DNA of 64,000 nt from Dillenia suffruticosa (taxonomy: Eukaryota; Streptophyta; Magnoliopsida; Dilleniales; Dilleniaceae). Position 1 is the stretch's first letter. Every line of letters begins with the position of its first letter. Shown here piece after piece: positions 53,381 to 62,737 of this stretch. The translations under genes were made by a program, and so were the position numbers. Location of the stretch: positions 8,005,501 to 8,069,500 of the forward strand of contig JAVTVX010000019.1 of the NCBI GenBank assembly GCA_033439265.1, given 5' to 3'. The notes beneath the pieces were generated by a model. It was given only the letters and a program-made list of their open reading frames with translations, searched no databases and was not told the DNA's origin.

Positions 53381-55972
53381 ATGTCTTGATATTGAGGTCC
53401 GTAGATGGACATGTACATTTCTTGGGAAGACTGTATAAATTATTAATATTTATCTGTGAAACTCTCATATTGGTTCATTTCTCCTGCATTAAGGTACTTG
53501 AAAGTATTTAATTTCTTAACTTGAGAATTTATTGTACTCATACTTAAAATTTTAAATCCGTCCAGTGTGGCGGCTGCTCATACTTTAGTTGGACATAACA
53601 GTAGAGGTCTGTGGCTAGGACTGCTAGTATTCATGATAGTCTTGCATTGTCCTGGTTGTTACGCTGTAGATTGATTGGTATTATACTAATATGGCTGATT
53701 TGTTGTGAGGCTAGGTTGGCCGGTTTATTTACGTGGCAGGAAAATCATTCAATATACATGTTGATTTGTATATGGGAGACCTCTGAAATATAGGAAGGTT
53801 CTGTCCAATTTTCTAGAAAATCGAGCTGGTATCCAGGGCAATGGGTGGCTACTCATGACCACAGTTTTGGGCATGACACTATTGATACATTCCCTTTGTC
53901 TTCATCAACATTACTCCGAAACCACACGTCCTGATTGTTTGTGGGGTTACTTTCTAAATTCAACTTCATGATTTTATCACCCATGTCAAATTCATTTCTA
54001 ACTTTAACATGCTTTACAACAAGCCATCCTTTGTGTTTTTCATCTGATACATAAAATATCTTCTTTGCCTGGGATGCTAACACATAAGGATCATCTAGCA
54101 AATCTACACCTGTATGATTGAGATATGAAAAATTCATAGGTGTTGAACCAAATCTATCCTTCTTGCAGTCTTGTTATAGGTCAACCCAATCACATCGAAA
54201 TAATACAAATGTATGTTTTTCATTATAGTTTACTTGAAGGATTTGTCGTAACAGTCCATAATAATTAACTTTAGCTTGAATGGGTCTTTTATCCCTCACA
54301 CTTGCATAACTAACATCATCCACCACTACCACAACTCCTGAATTCTGAGTTTGAAGGCATTTCTCCTAATCTTTTATGTAGAATCGATATCCATTGATTA
54401 CATATCCAATTTTGGTCCATGAACAATCCATTTAATTTCATCAGTAATCTCTCCAGGGTATTTTGGATTTGTAACCTGAAAAAAAATGAAGAAATTCGAA
54501 AGATTAACTATTGATATACTTAGCATAAAAATAGAAGAAATTAAAAATATTAAAAAGATTAAATATTGATATACTTATACGATAACTAAACTAGGTAATG
54601 AAGTCTTTACTATGAAGTTTCTCAATTTGAAAAATATTTAACTTCTTCCCATGATTTGTTCTTCGATCATATTGCATATGTTCTCTATATGAAATAGAAA
54701 CAATACATATATAATTATATAATTACATAATATTAGAGTTTAATATCTATAAATATACTACAATGTATATTTACAGTTTAAAGGATGCAACTGAGTCACT
54801 ATTAAATAATATGTATCTATAGCATTGCTGCAATAATTTCTCATCAAGACGAATTTAGGATATTCTTTTTCTTTTTCTTTTTTGTCTTTTAACAGATGTA
54901 CATGTTCTTATTCCCAAAAGCCTTCAAATAGTGGTTGAAGTTGACTCATCTTCTCCAAATACATTGCGGTTGTCATCATTCTATAATACACAGTTAAAAC
55001 TTGTTTCAACCCCATCTAAATATCTTGAATAAAACAGCAAGCACTCATTTGCTATATACCCTTCTGCGATGGAGCCTTCAGGCTGTGTTCTATTGCGTAC
55101 ATAGAATTTGAGTTGAAGCAAGTAGAACATACATATATATCATTGGATTACATTAGATGTGTACAATTGTTAAATGAAATGAGTTAAATAAGTTATCAAA
55201 ATAAAGTAAATCTTTCATATAGATACATCTACCTATATATCACTGGTCCACCAATCCTTGCTTCAGTTGTCATGTACACGATTAGGTGTATCATGCTCGT
55301 AAAAAATAAAAGAGGGAAAATCTTTTCAAGTTCACACAAATTTGTGGAACTGCTCCCTCCAATTGCTCCACTTCTCGTGGGTCAAGGACCCTATAGCAAA
55401 GATATTTAAAAATATTACAAATTTTAATAAACATAGCTAACATTGTTAGGGAGTGATTTATGAATTACTATGGGAATAAATTCTTGCATCAAAATATGAC
55501 AGTCATAACTTTTAAGATCCATTAACTTCCGCTACTTCAATTGAACACATCTAGAGATGCTTATAGAGCACTCATCGGGAAGTTTTAAGTCCTTCAAAAC
55601 CTTGAGAAATGCATCTTTTTCCAAAAAAGTCGTTTGGTAATACGCTTTAGGTAAAAATATATTTGTAGAGTTTGATTTTTGTGCATGTAGATCCTTTCTT
55701 ATTCCCATCTCTTCAAAATCATGTCTGGCCTTATAATTATCCTTAGACTTTCCTTCTTGCCTGAAAATTGTACCAACAATTATATCAAAACAATTTTCTC
55801 GGTGTACATCATGTTAATATTATGCCCAAGTAAAACATTTTCCCAATAAGATAAATGAAACAATATACTTTTTTTTTCCATCCATGCATATCATTGGGAT
55901 TTGTTAAGTCAATTACATCTAATTCTCACAACACATCGGTTCCATATCGTTGCTTAGGAGCAACTCTGAATT
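53381..55972 (-). pseudogene. CACTA (En/Spm) TNP2-type transposase remnant
   Basis: Minus-strand conceptual translation, from right to left. RVAPKQRYGTDVL and KARHDFEEMGIRKDLH (about 55690-55970). FLKVLKDLKLPDECSISRCV, then LKSYDCHILMQEFIPIVIHK (about 55455-55620). The DUF4218 block CELEKIFPLLFFTSMIHLIV and TTEARIGGPV (about 55240-55370). LKFYVRNRTQPEGSIAEGYI (about 55018-55112). A non-coding AT-rich stretch (54480-55000) is perhaps intronic. DUF4216 follows at 53853-54420 (YVINGYRFYIKD, QNSGVVVVVDDVSYASVRDK, VNYYGLLRQILQVNYNEKH, FYVSDEKHKGWLVVKHVKVR). Stops occur, so it is inactive. The family cuts and pastes CACTA elements. Continues across D at 61161-61319. Confidence 0.92.
53853..54420 (-). 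pseudogene. DUF4216 domain of the CACTA transposase gene
   Basis: Nearly continuous apart from a TAG after YRFYIKD and a TAA after DWVDL. The block order ING-F, QNSGV, YYG-L-I--L-Y, F-CDW, then F----ANQ--YV-D----W matches the DUF4216 segment that follows TNP2 in plant CACTA elements. Confidence 0.85.
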
Positions 55973-56450
55973 TGTTGAAAAGAGGAATTAATCAACCTAT
56001 CATCACATTTCTAAGAAAGGGCCTTCCCAAGAGTTCAACAAGTTCTTCTCAAGGATGGAGAATTAATTAGGGCTGGCCCGCAGAATTCGGGCTGGGCCCG
56101 AAGGGCCCAGCCCGGGCCAGCAAAAGGGCCCGTTTTGGCCCAGCAAAGGGGGCCCAATTGGGCCCCAACGGCTAGGCAAACCTAGCCGTTGGAAGCTGTC
56201 CAACGGCTAGTAATTCTAGCCGTTGGAGACAGCCTCCAACGGCTAGTAGAGAGGGGTCTTAACCCCTCTCTTGTTCTCTCTTTTTGCTCTCTAATTCTCT
56301 CCCTCATCTTCTTCTATAAATAGGCTTCTATGTATTCAAGCAATGGTATGAACAAAAGTTCAAATCTATGAATGTTATTTGCTTTCTATTTCAATAAAAT
56401 TCAGAGTTATATTTCAAGATCTCTTGAGTTCTTTCTTTGATCTTTCAACA
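55973..56450 (+). repeat. D 5' LTR
   Basis: 478 bp, TGTTGAAAAGAGG ... CTTTCAACA. TATA box 56315-56322, AATAAA 56393-56398, five MSA-like sites 56164-56245. Upstream of these is a GGGCCC-rich, hairpin-prone stretch (about 56070-56165). Confidence 0.97.
56164..56245 (+). promoter_or_regulatory. Cluster of five MSA-like motifs (D 5' LTR)
   Basis: Sites 56164-56174, 56183-56193 (complement), 56199-56209, 56217-56227 (complement) and 56235-56245, reading CCCAACGGCTA or TCCAACGGCTA. All match the plant M-phase-specific activator consensus (T/C)C(T/C)AACGG(T/C)(T/C)A bound by three-repeat MYB factors. The last lies 70 bp upstream of the TATA box. The 3' LTR copy is at 60869-60950. Function in the element is inferred. 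Confidence 0.75.
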
Positions 56451-58684
56451 TGGTATCAGAGCAAACGATCCCATCCTCTTCAAGGTTGGGTGACCCTCCT
56501 CCTTCCATAAACTTTTCCCAAATACAAAGTATATCCTCTATCCAATTGAAAGGGGGGAATTACTATCAATGGGCAAATGTAATGAAGAGGGCACTCAACC
56601 TTCACAACTTAGAGAGTCATGTTCTTGATGATCCACTTGAAGAAACAGATCCATCCTTTCGAGAATGGAAGAAAAGGGATGATCATGTTTTTATTCTTCT
56701 CCTCAACTCTCTAGATGAAACTCACAAAGCAATGGTGTCATGCGCCCCAAATGCAAAAACTTTGTGGGATGAAATGTTCTCTCTCTATGGCTTGGAATCC
56801 AACCTTGGGAGAATCTTTGAGCTTAAGAGACAAATTGCTTCCATCAAAAAGGAAGGTAAATCTCTTCCTCAATACTTTGGGGAGTATTCAGATGCTTGGA
56901 ATGAGCTGATTACTTTACGGCCAGATTCCATAGATCTCAAGGTCATTCGAAAAAGAAGAGAAGAAGATAAAATATTTGGACTTCTCATGGGTCTAGATGA
57001 TTCATATTCCCATCTAAGGCAAGAAATTCTTCGAATGAAGGACTTTCCATCATTTGGGGAAGTCCAAAATATGATTCAAAGGGCTGAAGTGAGCATTAGA
57101 TTGGAAGAAAGCTCTAAGCAAAAATTTGAAGCTCAAGCATTCATTGCCTCTACAAATGAAGTAGTTGCTGCCAAAGTGAATCAAACTCAAAGGAGAAATG
57201 AGATATGTTCTCATTGTAAGAAAAGAGGCCATTCAAAGGATAAATGCTGGTTCTTGCATCCCCAACTAAAGCCCAAAGTATTTAGGCAAAGGGACCAGCA
57301 AGGAGCTCCAAACGGATTTGGTTCAGGACAGCAAGCTGCTGCCCAATTCGTAAAGGTTCAAGCACCATCTTTGGCTGACTTTGCTGCACTCCAAACTCAA
57401 CTAAATGAGGTTGCACAAAAGCTTCAACAAATAGCTCCTTCATCCGGTAAAAATCAAGAACCTTTCTCATATTTAAATTCTGAAAATTTTCTCATTGATT
57501 CGGGAACCGAATGTCATATGGTTAAGGATAGAGCAAAAATAAAGAGATTTGAAAACCTTCCAAACCATATGACTATTCGAGTTGCAAATGGACAAGATTT
57601 GAGAGTAAATCAAGTTGGGGAAGTTGACATTTTTGGAAAACCAACCAAGGCTTTATATGTCCCCAAACTTACCTCAAACCTACTGTCCATTAGCAAGATC
57701 ACCAAGGATCAAAAGTGTAGAGTTGTTTTTGACCCCAATAATGTCTCTTTTCAGGACCTCAAGTCGAATCAATTGATTGGCAAGGGTTCTAGAAGAGGAG
57801 GACTTTATTACTTGGATCAAGAACAAAATGCACATGTAGCTCATGTTAAGGAGGATCAATCTCTTTGGCATAGACGCTTAGGACATCCTAGTGATCGAGC
57901 TTTAAAACGTCTATTTCCAACTTTAAATTTTGAGAATAGACATTGTAAAGCTTGTATTTTGGCAAAGGAAACCCGAACAATGTATCCTAGTTCAGAAACA
58001 ATATATGAAAATCCTTTTGATTTAGTTCATTCCGATGTTTGGACTTCACCCATCATGTCCCACTTAGGTTACAAATACTTCATTACTTTCATTGATCACA
58101 AAACAAGGCACACATGGGTGTACCTTCTAAATACTAAAGACCAAGCTCTTGAAGCACTCAAGAGCTATGTGAAGTATGTAACCAAACTATATAATGCCAA
58201 TATAAAAGTCCTAAGGTCAGATCATGGTGGTGAGTTTACAAGTCTTAATTTCGAAAATTACCTTAAGGACAATAGCATTATACACCAAATGTCATGTGTT
58301 TACACACCCCAACAAAATGGGGTAGCGGAAAGGAAGAATAGACACATACTTGAAATATCTAGAGCTATGATGTTCTATGCAAACATGCCTAAGAAATTTT
58401 GGTGTGATGCGGTTAAAACCGCGGTACATGTAATCAATCTTATGCCCACCGAAGTTTTAAAAGGGCAATCTCCCCTTGAGGTTCTCCTAGGAAGGAAACC
58501 AAATATTTCCCACCTTAGGATATTTGGTTGCACATGTTACATTCACATTCCTACGCACCTAAGGAATAAACTAGAACATAGAGGGAAAAAGTGTATATTT
58601 CTTGGATATGCAGCCTTTGAAAAGGGCTATAGGTGCTATGATCCTACCACTAACCGAACCGAACATACACATCAAAAGATGTGA
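56450..58684 (+). pseudogene. D gag-pol, 5' part (744 codons to frameshift)
   Basis: Starts MVSEQTIPSSS at the LTR/PBS junction. Gag is followed by a CCHC knuckle from C253 (CSHCKKRGHSKDKCW), protease D350-S-G in IDSGTECHMVKD, integrase HHCC (LWHRRLGHPSD, HCKACILAKETR) and DDE core with Asp near 528 and 590 and Glu near 625 (HSDVWTSP, RSDHGGEF, NGVAERKN). Open until the duplicated ACCGA at 58653-58662. The frame then reads TEHTHQKM and stops at 58682-58684. A truncated gag-protease-integrase product is possible; RT would not be made in frame. Confidence 0.93.
58653..58662 (+). repeat. 5-bp tandem duplication causing the D frameshift
   Basis: ACCGA-ACCGA. Removing one copy restores the family consensus reading TNRTYTSKDVIF across the junction, judged against B1 and F1. 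Confidence 0.9.
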
Positions 58685-60696
58685 TATTTTTAGAAAGTGA
58701 GTTCTATTTCGCAGGAAATGAAGATATAAAGGAAGCTCCAAAGACTGAAATTCCTCCTAGCACTTGGGACTTCCTCATATCGCCTCCTCAAGAAGCTGAA
58801 CAAACCGAAGGAAACTCCACCTCTGAAACAAGCCATAACTCTCAAGATGATAATTCAGAAGCTTTAGAGGCTGAACAACCAATTGTTTCAGGGGGAGAAA
58901 GTGATACAAATGAGGAGAATACAAACGAGGAGGAATCTCTTGAAATCGAGGAGGAACCGGATGAACCACCACCTCAACTAAGAAGATCAACAAGGCTTAG
59001 ACTGCCTCCATCCGAATGGGTCAATCGAAGGGTATTCTATAACTCTAAGGTAACCTCCCATCCTATTTATGATTATTATACCACCTCACATGTTTCCTTG
59101 GACCACCAAGCTTTCTTGAGTAATCTAGATAAAGAAGTGGAACCAACGTCATTTGAGGAGGCATCAAAGGATCCAAGATGGAGAAAAGCAATGGAGGAGG
59201 AACTAAAAGCTCTATCAAAGAATGGGACATGGGAAATCACTTCACTACCAAAAGGGAAGAAAGCCGTAGGATGTAAATGGGTATACAAAATCAAGCACAA
59301 AAGCGATGGATCAATTGAGCGATTCAAAGCAAGACTAGTAGCCAAAGGGTATACTCAAGCATATGGGATTGATTATAAGGAGACCTATGCTCCAGTTGCA
59401 AAAATGAATACTATTAGAGTCCTTTTATCCCTTGCGGTGAATCACGGTTGGAGCCTATTTCAAATGGATGTAGCAAATGCTTTTCTCCAAGGAGATCTAG
59501 AAGAAGAAGTCTACATGCAAATACCAATGGGTCTTCGATCTCAAGGAGGAAATGCATGCAAACTTCATAAGGCAATTTATGGTCTCAAACAGTCTCCAAG
59601 AGCTTGGTATGCAAAGTTAAGTCATACTTTCCTTAGTCATGGATTTCATAAATGCAATAGTGATTCATCTCTCTTTATTAGAAAAACTAATGATTATATC
59701 ACAATAGCACTAGTTTATGTAGATGACATTATCATCACAGGTAGTGATTTGCATCAAATAAACCTAGTTAGAAATTTTTTAAAGTCCAGATTTGAAATTA
59801 AAGATCTAGGAAAACTAAAGTATTTTCTAGGAATTGAGTTAGCCTATTGTCCCAATGGGCTAATTCTCTCCCAAAGAAAATATGCTCTTGACCTTTTACA
59901 GGAAACAGGAAAGCTTGGAGCAAGACCAGTTTGCAGTCCAGTTTCCTCTTCCGGTCCTTTAGCCGATGATAATGATCCTCTAGAAGACATTGAAAGATAT
60001 CAAAGGTTGGTTGGGAGACTTATCTACCTCACCATCACAAGGCCAGACATAGCATATGCCGTTAGCTATGTAAGTCAATTCATGCACTCTCCAACAAAAG
60101 GCCATTGGAGAGCAGCTGAAAGGATCCTTCATTATATCAAAGGATCCCCGGGGCTAGGCATTTGGATGAAGAACAATGGAAGTTCAAACATTGAAGGGTA
60201 TTGTGATGCTGATTGGGCAGGTGACTCCACCGATAGAAAGTCTACCACTGGGTATTGCATGTTTGTAGGAGGCAACTTGGTAGCTTGGAAGAGCAAAAAA
60301 CAGCGGGTTGTGTCTAGATCAAGTGCAGAGGCCGAGTATAGGGCCATGGCAGCGAGTGCAAGCGAGATAGTTTGGTTGAAGGCTTTAGTAGAAGAACTAG
60401 GATTCACAGTCTCCACTCCAATCAACCTCCATTGTGACAATCAATCAGCAATTCACATTGCCACTAATCCGGTCTTCCATGAACGCACCAAGCACATAGA
60501 AGTTGATTGTCATTTTATTCGTCAAAAGGTAGAAGAAAAACTCATTGTGACTCCTCATATCAAAGGAGAAGATCAGCTAGCAGATATCTTCACAAAAGGA
60601 GGAACAGCAGCTCACCTACAAGAAATGATGGGCAAGTTGGGTACTATAAATATCTACGCACCCAACTTGAGGGGGAGTGTTGAAAAGAGGAATTAA
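58681..60696 (+). pseudogene. D gag-pol, 3' part (linker, RT, RNase H; 671 codons)
   Basis: Open frame downstream of the frameshift. It opens with VIFLESEFYF, continues through an acidic linker and LRRSTRLRLPPSEWVNRR, RVT_2 from KKAVGCKWVYKIKHKSDGS, and YVDD at codons 346-349 (LVYVDDIIITG). RNase H has YCDADWAGD, EAEYRAM and [10 protein letters not shown], and the frame ends [10 protein letters not shown] 19 bp into the 3' LTR. No further lesion seen; all catalytic residues present. It has no ATG-led start of its own near the front, so it is unlikely to be translated separately. Confidence 0.92.
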
Positions 60697-61155
60697 TCAA
60701 CCTATCATCACATTTCTAAGAAAGGGCCTTCCCAAGAGTTCAACAAGTTCTTCTCAAGGATGGAGAATTAATTAGGGCTGGCCCGCAGAATTCGGGCTGG
60801 GCCCGAAGGGCCCAGCCCGGGCCAGCAAAAGGGCCCGTTTTGGCCCAGCAAAGGGGGCCCAATTGGGCCCCAACGGCTAGGCAAACCTAGCCGTTGGAAG
60901 CTGTCCAACGGCTAGTAATTCTAGCCGTTGGAGACAGCCTCCAACGGCTAGTAGAGAGGGGTCTTAACCCCTCTCTTGTTCTCTCTTTTTGCTCTCTAAT
61001 TCTCTCCCTCATCTTCTTCTATAAATAGGCTTCTATGTATTCAAGCAATGGTATGAACAAAAGTTCAAATCTATGAATGTTATTTGCTTTCTATTTCAAT
61101 AAAATTCAGAGTTATATTTCAAGATCTCTTGAGTTCTTTCTTTGATCTTTCAACA
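60678..61155 (+). repeat. D 3' LTR
   Basis: 478 bp, identical by eye to the 5' LTR; MSA cluster 60869-60950. Confidence 0.97.
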
Positions 61156-61160
61156 GAATT

Positions 61161-61319
61161 CCTCTGTCCCATCAAAAGAATATTTATCATATTCGAATGG
61201 ATGAGTTGACTCCAACCATCGATGTCCCATATAATAATACTTTCGGCTATGACATAACCATTGAGAACATGTATTATATTTGCATACTGGACATATAAAT
61301 CTACTTTTAATACTCTATC
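61161..61319 (-). pseudogene. CACTA TNP2 transposase, upstream part
   Basis: On the minus strand reads CPVCKYNTCSQWLCHSRKYY then MGHRWLESTHPFEYDKYSFD, the TNP2 block known from other plants (CPxC...TCSxWL...YMGHRRxL...HPxR...FxG). It joins in frame with 55967 once D and one GAATT are discounted. Cut at right by C3. Confidence 0.88.
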
Positions 61320-61531
61320 TGATGAAATTCTAAAGAAGCAAGCAATGAGAAATGAATAAGAACTTCAAGTACTTTATTGATGTTTCAAAGATAGCATACA
61401 AGAGGTTGAAGGCATTTTTTTCATACCTTTTAAAAGCAACTAGCTGCCCTATTTATAGAATAAGAGAAAGAGAGTTGAGAGAGGAGAAAATGAGAGGGGG
61501 AGAGAGGGCATTGCCCTCTCTATCCGTTGGA

Positions 61532-61598
61532 CCCAACGGCTAGTAAGAACTAGCCGTTGGGCAGTCCCCAACGGCTAGTTCTTTTACTAGCCGTTGGG
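61532..61598 (-). promoter_or_regulatory. Cluster of four MSA-like motifs (C3 LTR)
   Basis: Same four sites in 67 bp as in the two C1 LTRs. Confidence 0.68.
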
Positions 61599-61767
61599 GG
61601 CCTTTGGCCCCCAATTCTGCTGGCCCGGGCTGGGCCCGAATGGGCTAGATCCATTTAGGGCCCATTATATTGCCTCCCTTTTTACTTTACATTTGGGTCT
61701 TGTTCTAAGAGCACAAAGTTTACTGGATTGGGACAACCATATGCCCTAATTGTGCTTTATTTCAACA

Positions 61768-62557
61768 CTCCCCCTCAAGTTGGGTGTGTATATGTCTATA
61801 ACACCTAACTTGCCCATATTCTTGTGAATGTGATTGGCGGTTCCCGGTTTTGTAAAGATGTCAGCAACTTGAAGATCACTTCTTGTAAAGCTAGGAATGA
61901 TGAGCTTGTCTTCAATCTTTTGTCTCACAAAGTGACAATCTACCTCAATATGTTTTGTTCTTTCATGAAACATCGGATTTGAGGCTATGTGAATTGCCGA
62001 TTGGTTGTCACAATAGAGTTGAATTGGAGTTGGAACTATGAACCCTAGCTCTTCAATTAGAGCCCTTAACCAAACTATTTCACTTGTTGCGGCAGCCATT
62101 GCTCTATACTCCGCTTCAGCACTGGATCTTGACACCACATGTTGTTTTTTGCTTTTCCAAGCTACTAGATTTCCTCCAACAAACATGCAATATCCTGTAG
62201 TTGATCTTCTATCTTCAGAATCTCCGGCCCAATCCGCATCACAATACCCTATGATTTGTGAGCTGCAATTTTTCTTCATCCAAATTCCCATGCCGGGTGT
62301 GCCCTTTAGGTAGTGAAGTATTCTTTCGGTGGCTCTCCATTGCTTTCTTTTTAGCTTGTGCATATGTTGGCTAACTTGTCCCACAGCAAAGGAGATATCG
62401 GGCCTTGTTATAGTGAGATAGATTAGTCTCCCTACAAGCCTTTGGTATCTCTGTTCATCCTCAAACTCTTCGTCTTCATCTTTAAGGCCACAAGAAGTGC
62501 TGATCGGACTACATGCGGGCTTGGCACCTAACTTTCCGGTTTCCTGCAAAAGATCAA
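61768..62557 (-). pseudogene. C3 pol fragment (RT end, RNase H)
   Basis: Open minus-strand frame from LLQETGKLGAKPACSP through YCDADWAGD, EAEYRAM and [10 protein letters not shown] to [11 protein letters not shown]. Almost identical to C1, but keeps the usual GYCDADW where C1 has GYWDADW. The ORF extends upstream to 62627 only by reading through H LTR sequence, so those first residues are not protein-coding in origin. Confidence 0.9.
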
Positions 62558-62737
62558 TCCCATTTGCTAGCCGTTGGGGGACCTGATGGTCCCCCAATCC
62601 GGGCAAGGCCCATTTAGGGCCCAACATAGAAACCTTAAAGGGATTACAATGAGAATGAAAAATCTACACAAATTAAAACTATACATTTAGACCTCATTCC
62701 CTTAGGACATAAACCCTAATTGTCCTTTATTTCAACA
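62558..62737 (-). repeat. H element 3' LTR, truncated
   Basis: The last 180 bp (plus-strand order), ending CTTTATTTCAACA next to a polypurine tract complement. Contains one MSA-like site (62568-62578) and an 8-bp-arm hairpin GGGGGACC-TGAT-GGTCCCCC. The U5 side is missing at the C3 junction. Confidence 0.8.

Larger units (their letters stand above)
55973..61155 (+). mobile_element. D: full-length copia element, frameshifted
   Basis: 5183 bp, 478-bp LTRs (55973-56450, 60678-61155) that look identical, TSD GAATT (55968-55972, 61156-61160). Inserted in the CACTA transposase gene. A 5-bp tandem duplication is the only coding lesion I find. A solo LTR of this family sits at 30510-30988. Confidence 0.97.
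61320..62557 (-). mobile_element. C3: truncated C-family copy
   Basis: 3' LTR 61320-61767 (448 bp, lacks the 19-bp segment of the C1 3' LTR) and about 790 bp of 3' pol. Left flank CTATC (61315-61319) would be the TSD. At 62557, just after LLQETGKLG coding sequence (CCTGCAAAAGATCAA), the element stops and H LTR sequence begins. Confidence 0.92.

Noticed and set aside
58653..58684. Programmed frameshift between integrase and RT in D
   Set aside because: The site is a simple 5-bp tandem duplication, absent in the other families, which use one frame; no slippery heptamer is seen.
61746..62627. A 293-aa ORF that appears to have its own N-terminus
   Set aside because: The first about 23 residues come from H LTR sequence fused to C3 pol; it is a recombination artefact, not a gene.
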